Shown here one piece after another: positions 1 through 9,261 of a stretch of DNA of 64,000 nucleotides; the stretch's first letter is position 1, and every line of letters begins with the position of its first letter. The notes beneath the pieces are model-generated. The model did not search any database. It was given only the letters and a program-made list of their open reading frames with translations, and was not told where the DNA came from. Made by a program: the position numbers and the translations under genes. The DNA lies in NCBI RefSeq assembly GCF_036588685.1, contig NC_086375.1, forward strand, positions 53,266,955 through 53,330,954, read 5' to 3'. The DNA is from Mytilus trossulus. Lineage: Eukaryota > Mollusca > Bivalvia > Mytilida > Mytilidae.

Positions 1-104
1 ACGTGACAGTGGTTTGACAATTTTCAAAAAAAACAAAATAGTTTTTTTAAGAAAATAAAAAATATGTTTGTCCTAAAACGTAAATCAATGACTACGTACA
101 TACT

Positions 105-385
105 GAAGCGAGGTTTGTTGTCAGTAAAGCATTGAGAACAAACCTAATCCGGGTGTGTGTTAATCATTGTTTACAAACTAATGCGTAGTTTTTGGTCTAA
201 TGCGTTGAGTACACACTGATGCAATATTTTGGCGTGAAGTACTAGTATTTAGTACAAACTGACGCATAATTTGTCGTCAAGAATTGATTATAAACTGGAG
301 CGTGTTTTGGTAAAGCATTAATTACACACGGAAGCGAGGTTTTGTTGTAAAGAATTGATTTACAAACTGAAGCAAATGTCGTATG
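105..385. repeat. Degenerate minisatellite
   Basis: About seven diverged units share the pattern 'acaaactgaagcgaggttt' followed by a 'gtaaagcattga' type stretch, spaced roughly 36-66 bp apart. No coding potential is seen. The flanking first 100 bases hold nothing recognisable. Confidence 0.55.
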
Positions 386-2109
386 GAGAAAGGTCTAAAT
401 TTCAAAAAAATGAATTTGCTCTCCAATTTTGCTATTCAGTTAAAACTTTTTTTTTGCACTTTTAAGTTTCAGTTACCGTTACTTATAAAGTTATTGGAGG
501 CATACTATAGATAAAGTCATAAAAACACCAATTAGCCTTCGGAATACCAAACGAATGACTTCATTGACAGTATCAGAGGACAAATAGCAATCGATTCAAT
601 ACTTTCACGTCATCTTAGGAAACACCGTTTTACATCCATTTGGTTTATCATTATAAAACGTTACAAAATTGTGCAAAGACTTGATGAACTTAAAGTCTGC
701 TGCTTTTTTATCCAGAAAAAGGATGTATCCTTTCCCGCTCTTTTGACTAGTTAGTAAAACTACCATGCATTGGCTTACGCGTCATTATCAAAGATAAATG
801 CAGATACACGTTAGCCTATACATTTATTCAATATTTAATATTTTCTATAGTCTCATCCAATATAAATATAACGAAAGATTCACAGCAGAACACATAAAAC
901 AGTCCAAACATTTCCAATTTTTGCACCAATCTTAAAAGAATTTATGAGAGACTTTTCAGACACAATATATAAATATTAACATTCTTTAATATTCACATTT
1001 GAAATTTATAGTGTCTATCTATACTACAGGCACGTTAAACATTTTGTTGCGTTTAAAAATTATTGAAATGAAATAGTTTACTGTTTCCTCTAAAAAGAAA
1101 TGTTGGTATATTCCGGATATACGTGATATTCGAATTTAAATAAGAGAAGATCGAATTGGTCGTATGTCATTCCACAGGAAAATAAGACGGTCTGCACGCA
1201 AAAAAAGTTAACCGAATAACTCGAGACAAAAAAATAATCCCTACCGTTGTTTATGTTAATGTATGTTCTGTTAACCACCAGTTTTGTTTCAATAAAAGTT
1301 TGAAGTTTAACTTCCTTTTTTTCTGCCAATATCGTCATATCAACATATCTAATAATATTAGATTTCAAAAATTCAATAATTGTAAACCGCCATGGTATTT
1401 TAAATGTCACAATAAAAATGATACTATTACAATTTATACATTTTTTGTCCTTGGTGTGTCTTTCTGTTGTTTTTATATCACCTTTAAATAGAAATTGAAT
1501 ACAATCAATAAGATTCAAAACTAAACTTTGTCTTTGAATTGTGGAACATAAGACAACACAAACGTTTTACTATTCCATATGAGATGATATCCAATGTTTT
1601 GTGCAGAAGTGATGTGGGCAATTAATTTAGTTTTAGTAGATAAATTAAAAGTTCAATTCTAATGATCTTAACAGAAATTTATTAATTTCTCTTTAGATGT
1701 TTGCATTCATAATTAAAAAAACGTTGATCAGTTGCCTAGCATTGTACAGTGGGCTGACATAACCTCGAGTTGCAACCCCCATTTCCATACGGTCATTTGA
1801 ACGAAAATAGCCTTAACTGATGTCTTTTTATAATATTTGAATTATGTAGGTTGAGGTGTTTTCATAGATATTGCTTTATTTTTAAAATATTCTCTTCGAA
1901 TGAATAATTACATTAGATGTTTGTTTCATTATATTTTTTTTATTCTGATTGGCTAACTGCATATCACGTGTTATTCTTTAAGCAATTGCATTACTCAATA
2001 AAACTTTTCATTCATGGTAACACGTGGTCCTACAATAAAGTGCACTGGTAAATTGAATAAAACAATTATAAAATTAGACTTTTCATGATCATAGCTAAAA
2101 AATGTAATT
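386..2109. other. No gene or repeat recognised
   Basis: AT-rich sequence with frequent stops in all frames. The open frames near 1090-1518 have no domain-like composition. I see nothing that supports a gene. Confidence 0.5.
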
Positions 2110-2271
2110 ATAAGTATTGAATGTTTCTTTTTGTAACTTCATAGGGTTGTAAAAGCGTTGACCGTGCGCACATTTTTAGAATGAAGCGCTTCCGCGCTTC
2201 ATACAAAATTTTCTTCGGTCAACGCTTTTACACCCCAATAAAGTTACAAAAAGAAGCATTCAATTCTTAAA
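2110..2271. repeat. Long imperfect palindrome P1
   Basis: Two arms of about 65 nt are nearly reverse-complementary: the left arm reads 'gaatgtttctttttgtaac...aaaagcgttgacc', the right 'ggtcaacgctttta...gttacaaaaagaagcattc'. They meet around a GC-rich second palindrome, 'gaagcgcttccgcgcttc', at about 2181-2199. As RNA this would form a long hairpin. The architecture, but not the sequence, recurs at 10511, 38892 and 62230. Confidence 0.8.
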
Positions 2272-2424
2272 TGATAGCCGACTGATACACTAGATACAAC
2301 AGACTCATTATTGACGCAGTTTCTGTCAAATTAGGCTTCGATTTTTAAGTGTTTCTAAAGAAATAGGATGTCTCGTTATTTCTCTTATAAGGTGGATAAT
2401 AAAAGATGTCCATGAAGAATAAAA

Positions 2425-2597
2425 ATGGAGTGCAATTATCGCATGTTTCAGTAAAAAGAGACTACTGGTATGCGATGTCAGTAAATCTCTTTGAATCCAT
2501 AAAGAATTTACTTTTAATAATGGAGTTGAATTATCGCATGTTTCAATAAAAAGGAACACTGGAGTGGTATCCGATGTCAGTAAATTTCTTTGTCAAT
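2425..2597. repeat. 95-bp tandem duplication
   Basis: Two diverged units begin at 2425 and 2520. Both start with 'atggagt' followed by 'aattatcgcatgtttca' and end in a 'gatgtcagtaaat' stretch. The open frame on the minus strand across it is a by-product. Confidence 0.7.
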
Positions 2598-3221
2598 TTG
2601 AAACGTCTTTACGATAAATCTGTTGAATGTGAACTGATTGATACTTTTGCCTTGGAGAACATAATTTAGTTATTGATTGTGATTGGATTTGAACTAGCTT
2701 TCGGTAACTGCGAGTACTGAGTCACTCTTTAGTTAGATCGGGGATTTTAATAAAGAATTTGTTTTTATTTTAGTATGTGTGCCTCGTATTGAAGGTTCGA
2801 GTTAAGCAAATGGTCACTTATCCTTATAGTTTTGGTTTTATTTTGTACTATTACACCACTGTCCCAGGTTAGGATGTTGAGCGCTCACAAACATGTTTTA
2901 CACCGCAAAATTATATATATGTACGTCCCAAGTCTGGAGATATTAGTTAAATGGTTGTAGTTGGTTCATGTCTAATACATTTCGTAAATTGTTTTGTTTT
3001 CTCGTTTGAATTGCTTCACAATTTTCATGTCGGGACCTTTTATCTCATTTCCTTCCCTTTTTTCATATTGACAGCAATCACTAGATAAGAACAAGGCAAC
3101 GCATGTCTATTTTATCACCCAACTAAAAGACATATTAGTCTGTCTAGCGACATCAATGCTACATCGGAAGTATAACATAAGGTACAGTTCTAGTATCCCT
3201 CTTAAGATATAGTATCGACTA
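2598..3221. other. No gene recognised
   Basis: No exon-like reading frame, RNA gene or recognisable repeat head is visible here. Confidence 0.45.
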
Positions 3222-3587
3222 CTAACTATTTACACCACTGGGTCGATGCCACTGCTGGTGGACATGTCGTCCCCGAGGGTATCACCAGCCCAGTAGGCAA
3301 CACTTCAGTGTTGACATGAATATCAATAATGTGATCATTGTTTTATAAATTTCCTGTTGACAAAACTTTGATTTTTTCGAAAAAAAAACTAAGGATTTTC
3401 TTATCCCAGGCATAGATTACCATAGCCGTATTTGGCACAACTTTTTGGAATTTTGGATTCCCAAAGCTCTTAAACTGTGTACTTGTTTGGCTTGACAAAT
3501 ATTTTGATATGAGCGTCACTGATGAGTCTTATGCAGACGAAACGAGCGTCTGGTGTACTTACTTATAATCCTGGTACCTTTGATAAC
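3222..3587 (+). mobile_element. Retrozyme-like repeat, unit 1 (hammerhead-bearing)
   Basis: First unit of a head-to-tail pair of about 365-bp repeats. It begins near 'actgggtcgatgcc', passes through 'ccagcccagtaggcaacact' and 'cctgttgacaaaactttga', and ends in a hammerhead ribozyme followed by 'cctggtacctttgataac'. Unit 2 follows directly. Tandem non-coding repeats carrying type I hammerheads are the known layout of animal retrozymes, short non-autonomous elements whose transcripts self-cleave and circularise. No protein is encoded. Fragments of the same family occur at 15868, 21894 and 22235 on the minus strand. Confidence 0.75.
3513..3556 (+). ncRNA. Type I hammerhead ribozyme, copy 1
   Basis: The core CTGATGA is at 3519-3525, stem II GTCT/AGAC with a 5-nt loop at 3526-3538, and GAAA at 3539-3542. 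The predicted cleavage triplet GTC ends at 3550. Helix I pairs GCGTCA with TGGTGT through wobbles. Helix III is reduced to ACG/CGT by one A substitution (CGA where other copies have CGC). All invariant core bases are present, so weak activity is possible. Confidence 0.75.
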
Positions 3588-3684
3588 TATTTACTATTTA
3601 TTTATTTCGATGCTACTGCCGGTGGACGTTTCGTCCCCGATGGTATGACCAGCCCAGTAGTCAACACTTCGATGTTGACATGAA

Positions 3685-4117
3685 GGGAAAACGGTAGTAT
3701 TTCATTTTCCCAGCATCAGGTTTGCCTGTGTACCCAAGACATGTGAAGGAAGTCAACTTAGGAGCACTGTGATTGGATAAAAGGGTACAATATATTTTTT
3801 TATTTATCTATGAATAACTGTAGTGTGTAAATTTACAATATTTATTTTAAGACCTATTGAAATATTTTCTAGAGAATTATTTGAAAAGGCTTCCAAAATT
3901 TCATAAAATTGGTGCATAATGACGATGGGCATGGATAACATAAACAATCTCCGTTGGAAACTGGTCATGATACTATTTGGCTTTAATTTTTAGAAAACAG
4001 TAATAAAGTACTGACGCCACACATAACTGTTTTATTCAGGTTTTTATTATAAAAACTGGTAAATTTAGAAAATGTTAGTATTGTCGCCTATGGCAGAATA
4101 AATAGTACCGTTTTCCC
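3685..4117. mobile_element. MITE with GGGAAAACGGTA terminal inverted repeats
   Basis: The terminal inverted repeats are perfect for 12 bp (GGGAAAACGGTA) and extend to 18 bp with one mismatch. A TGAA target duplication flanks the element (3681-3684 and 4118-4121). Retrozyme unit 1 supplies the uninterrupted pre-insertion sequence, so the ends are well defined. There is no coding frame. I do not recognise the transposase superfamily. Confidence 0.85.
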
Positions 4118-4310
4118 TGAATACCAATAATGTGGTCATTTTATAAATTTCCTGTTGACAAAACTTTGAGTTTTTCGAAAGATTAAGGATTTTCTTATCC
4201 CAGACATAGATTACCATAATGCCCGTATTTGGCACAACTTTTTGGAATTTTGGATCCCCAAAAGCTCTTCAACTTTTAACTTTTTTGACTTGATAAAAAT
4301 TTTGATACGA

Positions 4311-4354
4311 GCGCCACTGATGAGTCTTATGTAGACAAAACGCGCGACTGGCGT
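4311..4354 (+). ncRNA. Hammerhead ribozyme, copy 2, core mutated
   Basis: CTGATGA is at 4317-4323, and stem II is intact. The GAAA element reads AAAA and the GTC cleavage triplet reads GAC. Helix I (GCGCCA with TGGCGT) is the best paired of the four copies. Both core changes hit invariant positions, so self-cleavage is not expected. Confidence 0.75.
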
Positions 4355-4393
4355 ACTAAATTAGAATACTGGTACCTTTGATAACTATTAAGG

Positions 4394-6060
4394 TCTGTAT
4401 ATTTTCCCTGGTTTCTAATGTAAATTAAGATATAACCTTGCAGCCAAACAAGTTTGAAGGTAACGGTATGCTTTTAACTTTCAAATTCTTAATTCTATTG
4501 AAGTTCTGATAAAAATTACATGTCTGTACAATGCGGCGTAACTCAAAAATATAACGATGACCTCCGACAAAAAAGTTTAGTGCTTATTTTAGAATCAATT
4601 CATGAATACAATATTTAGCTCTAACCAATAAGATTTTTAAAAAGTAACATTGTTTTTTAAAGAACATATGAACATTCGATTTTTTTTCTGATCAAATTGC
4701 TCGTCTCTGTGTTTGTAACGGTATATTGAAAGGTATCTTGTATAGAATTAGTAGTCGCGAATAAGTTAAGACAAAATCCTGTGTTAAAGGTTCTACCATT
4801 CCTCAATAATATCAAATTGTAATATGGGATATTCTTTCAATTTTTAAGGTTAAAGAAACATGGATAAATACCAATCCATGCATGTTTCATATTATTTATA
4901 TTTCATCGATCTGTAAAGAGAAAGATTAATTAAAGTCATAAGAAACCTCAAATAAAAAAAAAAATAATGCATATGTTTTTTATAACTCAATGGATAGTTT
5001 TCATTGTAAAACTTATGTAGTATACTTTTTTCTGAAGAAAATTCTATAATTTATTCATATTTAGAAGAAGTTTACTTTATTTGAATTGCTTCCTTCCAGC
5101 AAGCAATTCCCCCGGTATATTTTCCGTATGCAAGGTGACCTCAGTGTGACCCATCTCGTCATCTCCTGTGACCGCAATACGCATGGATGTCCTTAAAATA
5201 AACTATTATCTGAATTTACATGTTAAACACGTGCTCAATTTCCATGCTTTTTTGTTTATTTTTCGTCAATTGTTGACAAACAGGTGACAATCGTTAAACT
5301 TCGGCTTCAAAACACGAACTTTAATTATCTGCCATATTTTCACAACAACACTGACCGATTGAAAAAAAAATTGACGATTATACGAAATTTACACGAAAAA
5401 AATGATAAATTCGAGCACAGAAGACTAAGTTTATGATGTTTGTATGCATTGGTTTAAGAATTGGAAGAACATTATTTTTCACCGGTCACTCGTTTCTTAT
5501 GACTTTAAAGTTTGTGAAATGAAAACACAGACATGACTGTCCCCTTCCGAAGACCAGTACTTGATCTGTCAGTCAACTTATCGTTTTTGGATTGTTCTAA
5601 TGAAGTTATATGCAATACTAAGACTCTGTTCACAAACAAAAAAATAGTTTACTAGAATTATTCCTTCTTTACATTCAGTGTCGCTTTTCCTTTTTCCTGC
5701 AAGAGCCTGTTTTTGACTAGAGATCCATGATGATTGTCGTTACTAGGTTAATGTAATCGAGAAACATCACCCGTTTAGATGCTGAGTTATATCCAAGGAA
5801 GAATATATTAAAAGAAAGCCGAACTATGTTTAGTTATAGAAATTAAGGTTAAGACAGAACAACAAATGACTATTATATTTATACATATGTTTAAAAAAAA
5901 AAATCAGTGTCGAAATTTTAGTGAGTCAATTGCCTCACTTGCCTCAAGGGTAGCTACGGCCTTGCTGAATTACAGGATATATATTTATTAATAGTACGGG
6001 AGCACATGTATTTGTTTTGGTAAAACACGTGTGTTTGTTTATTATTTACATCAACACGTG
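4394..6060. other. No gene recognised
   Basis: AT-rich spacer with no convincing exon. The retrotransposon's left end probably lies near its 3' side, but I could not identify it. Confidence 0.45.
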
Positions 6061-6066
6061 TTTTTT

Positions 6067-6141
6067 AGAATACCTGTAATGTTTACAATATATTCCATTG
6101 GACAATATTTTGTCGCATTGCGACTTAAAAACAGGTATTCT
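6067..6141. repeat. Inverted repeat upstream of the retrotransposon gag
   Basis: AGAATACCTGT (6067-6077) and its exact reverse complement ACAGGTATTCT (6131-6141) flank a 53-nt loop. It lies about 140 bp upstream of the gag start and may belong to the element's left end or leader, but no matching copy was found on the right side. Confidence 0.5.
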
Positions 6142-6281
6142 AGGTATCGTATGATTTTGGCCCGTGTTTCTCGTGCTTGTTGTTTGATATAAATTAAATG
6201 GAATTTATAATGTCATCATTCGAAGTTCTGCCTTACGCTGGATAGCATACGCCGTACTACTGCATTGCCTGTATTAACACT

Positions 6282-7073
6282 ATGACAGACCACCGTTCCG
6301 AAGACGAAGACGAATTGCTACTACACGAGTCCTCAACTCCTTCCGTTCTTAACAGAGAATTTGCACCTTCTAGTTTGCCAGTACAAGTACCGTCGACAGC
6401 AAACCAACAAAGAGCACCACAGCCACAGATAAGTGACGGCACATTTCAACTGTTTACGTCGTATTTTGATTCCAAGATTTCAGCACTGAAGAACGAGTTA
6501 GTGACGGGCAACGACTCCCTAGCCACCAAGTTGAAGAAGGAAGCTTCGGTGAAACTAAAGAGCGAAGGTAACCAAATCCAGTTTAATTTCAATTCTGAAG
6601 TCCTTTCTGACCTACACAAGCTGCAAAAACGTCTTTCGCAGGAAGATTTCGTTTCTATTAATTTAATTTCTGGACTTATCTTAAAGTTAAACAAACGTAA
6701 TAAACTAATCAGAATAGCCGATAAATCTCCCGCTGGTTGGACCACAGTTCGTGAGTACGAGAGTGACGAAATAGCATCAGATTCCGATGATGAGAAAAGA
6801 CTACGTCAAGCTGAAAGCAGAGCACTCAAAACCATTAAGGAGAAGAAGAGCCGTACAAAACCTTACACTAAGCCTTCAGCTACTGTTTCCAGACCTCCTA
6901 CTAATTCTACAGATATGTCTCATCAACAGTACAACCAGCCCTTTCGGAGGAACAGTCGCCGTGAGGCGACTTCCTATGACATGTGCTATGAATGCCACCA
7001 GTTTGGTCACTGGAGGACAAACTGTCCCAATAGAAGCAACAAGCAATTTACAAGAAACAACCCAGCCACATAA
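6282..7073 (+). CDS. gag: Retrotransposon Gag-like protein with CCHC zinc knuckle
   Basis: 263 residues. The N-terminus is acidic (DEDELLLHE) and Pro/Gln-rich. The middle (about residues 55-150) is a helical, Lys/Leu-rich segment that may oligomerise. An acidic stretch (ESDEIASDSDDEKR) precedes a basic linker. A single zinc knuckle near the C-terminus, CYECHQFGHWRTNC (CX2CX4HX4C), is the nucleic-acid-binding motif that identifies it as Gag. The first ATG is used. The last part overlaps the RT frame, which is shifted by +1. The expected role is packaging element RNA in a cytoplasmic particle. Confidence 0.85.
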   Translation: MTDHRSEDEDELLLHESSTPSVLNREFAPSSLPVQVPSTANQQRAPQPQISDGTFQLFTSYFDSKISALKNELVTGNDSLATKLKKEASVKLKSEGNQIQFNFNSEVLSDLHKLQKRLSQEDFVSINLISGLILKLNKRNKLIRIADKSPAGWTTVREYESDEIASDSDDEKRLRQAESRALKTIKEKKSRTKPYTKPSATVSRPPTNSTDMSHQQYNQPFRRNSRREATSYDMCYECHQFGHWRTNCPNRSNKQFTRNNPAT

Positions 7074-9090
7074 GATAAAAGATAAGTATCTTAATTTAGT
7101 AGATGAATATTTGTTACATGGGCACATGAATATACTTTTAGAACACGTTAAGTATTTTGATAAAGTTGATTTTTCAAAATTGGCCAAAGGCGTCAAAAGT
7201 AGTTTATCAAAAAATGTAGCATTTTGGGAGCACATTGGAGCAAGCAAATTTATTATTGATACTATAAAATCAGGGTATATGATTCCTTTTGTGAGTTTAC
7301 CACCCCCTATGAAATTCCGCAATAATAAATCGGCAGTTGATAATACTGATTTTGTAAACGAAGCTGTTCTCGAACTTTCGAATAACGGATGCGTACACGA
7401 AGTACCATTCCAGCCTTTTGTAGTAAATCCATTGAGTGTTGCCATTCAAAAGTCAGGGAAAAAGAGATTGATATTGGATCTATCTGAATTAAATGTATAC
7501 GTCTTGAAAAATAAAATAAAATTCGAAGATTGGAAAGTCGCTCAGCAATTTTTTAAGAAAGATATATACCTGATAAAATTTGATTTAAGATCTGGATATT
7601 TTCATTTTGATATATGCAAAGAGCAACAAACATATTTAGGTTTCTCTTGGAACGGAAAGTTTTATTGTTTTTCAGTTTTAGCTTTTGGTTTAAGTTCAGC
7701 GCCTTACATTTTTACAAAATGTTTACGACCTATGGTTAAATACTGGCGTGAAAATGGTGTAGATATTGTGCTTTATCTAGATGATGGTTTAGGTATGTCA
7801 GAAGGTTATTCAGAATGTCAAAATATATCTGAATTCATAAAGTCCTCATTAGAATTAGCTGGGTTTTTGATAAATGAACAAAAATCTATCTTTGATCCAG
7901 TTCAACGCTTGGAATGGCTCGGATTAATTTGGGATTCGGTAAACTTTAGTTTAGCAGTGTCCGAACGTAGATTAAATGATGCAAAAGAATCGCTTGACGA
8001 TATTTTGAAAAAAAAAATTCCCATTATAAGTGCTCGTCAGTTAGCACAGTTCACAGGCAGAATTATTTCTATGTCCCCAGTTATGGGAAATGTCACGAGC
8101 CTGATGACGAGGCATTTATATTTTGCAATTGAGAACAGAAAGTCATGGGATAGTATTTTAGATATTGCTTATACTGAGTGTGTATTAGCAGAGTTGAGAT
8201 TTTGGTCAGACAGTTTGACAAATCTTAATCAGAAGAAATTTGTGAATGACACCTTACCGAACATAGTGGTGTATTCAGATGCTAGTAATGTAGCCGCAGG
8301 TGCTTTTACTGTAGAAGTGAATGAAAAGGTTTTTCATTCCACATGGAGCGAATATGAGAAAACCATGAGTTCAACTTGGCGAGAACTAAGGGCTATTCAA
8401 TTAGCTTTGTATTCATTTAAATCTGTTTTAAAAAATAGTACTGTTAAATGGCACACAGATAATCAAAACTGTGTAAAAATAATCAATAGAGGTAGCACAA
8501 AAATGCATTTACAGTGTTTCGCATATGACATTTTTAAATTTTGTTCGAATGAACGAGTCATTGTACAACCAATATGGGTACCTAGATCAGAAAATAGTAG
8601 AGCTGATTTTTTGTCTAAAATGATCGATATAGATGACTGGCAAACATCGCCAGAGTTTTTCGAATTCATGGATAATCTATGGGGTCCTTATACCGTTGAT
8701 AGATTTGCAAATTTTGCTAATACAAAATTGAAGCGATTTAATTCAAAATTTTGGAATCCCGGGAGTGAAGCTATTGATGCTTTTACACAAAATTGGAAAA
8801 ACGAAAATAATTGGATAGTACCTCCAATTGATTTAGTTTCTAAAAGTATAAACCATTTAATACTCTGTAAAGCAGAAGGTACCCTGATAGTACCAAAATG
8901 GCCGTCCTCATCGTTTTGGACTTTATTATTTAGAAAAAACATGGAATTTCGTCATTATGTATTGGAAGTCATTGAATTTTCAAGTGAGCAATGCATATTT
9001 CTTCAAGGGAACAACAAGAATTCCATTTTTGGCTCAAAGAAATTTAATTCTGATGTTTTAGCAGTTAGGCTAAGGACAATATGTAAATAA
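6787..9090 (+). CDS. pol: Reverse transcriptase-RNase H polyprotein
   Basis: 767 residues from the first in-frame ATG, but family-like sequence starts only around 7060 (KIKDKYLNLVDEY), just where gag ends. The upstream 90 or so codons are gag read out of frame. RT blocks run in order: KRLILDLSELN, IKFDLRSGYFHF, LAFGLSSAPYIF, and the catalytic YLDD at about 7771-7782. RNase H follows with YSDAS, TWRELRAI, WHTDNQN and SRADFLSK, giving the D-E-D-D set. A C-terminal region with VDRFANFANTK and FWNPGSEAIDAF is typical of DIRS-like pol. Expression probably needs a +1 frameshift or internal initiation. No inactivating lesion is seen. Confidence 0.9.
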   Translation: MMRKDYVKLKAEHSKPLRRRRAVQNLTLSLQLLFPDLLLILQICLINSTTSPFGGTVAVRRLPMTCAMNATSLVTGGQTVPIEATSNLQETTQPHKIKDKYLNLVDEYLLHGHMNILLEHVKYFDKVDFSKLAKGVKSSLSKNVAFWEHIGASKFIIDTIKSGYMIPFVSLPPPMKFRNNKSAVDNTDFVNEAVLELSNNGCVHEVPFQPFVVNPLSVAIQKSGKKRLILDLSELNVYVLKNKIKFEDWKVAQQFFKKDIYLIKFDLRSGYFHFDICKEQQTYLGFSWNGKFYCFSVLAFGLSSAPYIFTKCLRPMVKYWRENGVDIVLYLDDGLGMSEGYSECQNISEFIKSSLELAGFLINEQKSIFDPVQRLEWLGLIWDSVNFSLAVSERRLNDAKESLDDILKKKIPIISARQLAQFTGRIISMSPVMGNVTSLMTRHLYFAIENRKSWDSILDIAYTECVLAELRFWSDSLTNLNQKKFVNDTLPNIVVYSDASNVAAGAFTVEVNEKVFHSTWSEYEKTMSSTWRELRAIQLALYSFKSVLKNSTVKWHTDNQNCVKIINRGSTKMHLQCFAYDIFKFCSNERVIVQPIWVPRSENSRADFLSKMIDIDDWQTSPEFFEFMDNLWGPYTVDRFANFANTKLKRFNSKFWNPGSEAIDAFTQNWKNENNWIVPPIDLVSKSINHLILCKAEGTLIVPKWPSSSFWTLLFRKNMEFRHYVLEVIEFSSEQCIFLQGNNKNSIFGSKKFNSDVLAVRLRTICK

Positions 9091-9261
9091 CTGTTTTTGT
9101 TTTTCTGTGATATACACATGAAACACGTTGACAAGGCTATAGAAAGATAGCGAGGTCTTCTTTAGAAATCTGACAAGGCTATAGTACAGAGCAAGGTCAG
9201 AAATGATTATTTATGAAATGCATTTGCCATGTATATACTTTTTTATTTACTATTTGTTTGA
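9091..9261 (+). repeat. Spacer with two 'tgacaaggctatag' repeats
   Basis: The pol-recombinase spacer contains two related 27-nt blocks (about 9129-9155 and 9171-9197), each 'tgacaaggctatag' followed by 'agc(a/g)aggtc'. The 3' part is T-rich and ends in two acceptor-like AGs (9277-9278 and 9287-9288). Confidence 0.5.

Larger units (their letters stand above)
3588..4388 (+). mobile_element. Retrozyme-like repeat, unit 2, interrupted by a MITE
   Basis: Second unit of the tandem pair, starting near 'tttcgatgctactgccggtg'. It is 801 bp long because a 433-bp MITE plus its 4-bp target duplication sits inside it. Without the insert it is 364 bp, matching unit 1 (366 bp). The two ribozyme cleavage sites are about 361 nt apart once the insert is discounted. 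Confidence 0.75.

Noticed and set aside
6876..7445. 189-codon minus-strand frame opposite gag and pol
   Set aside because: Shadow of the retrotransposon coding strand with no recognisable motif.
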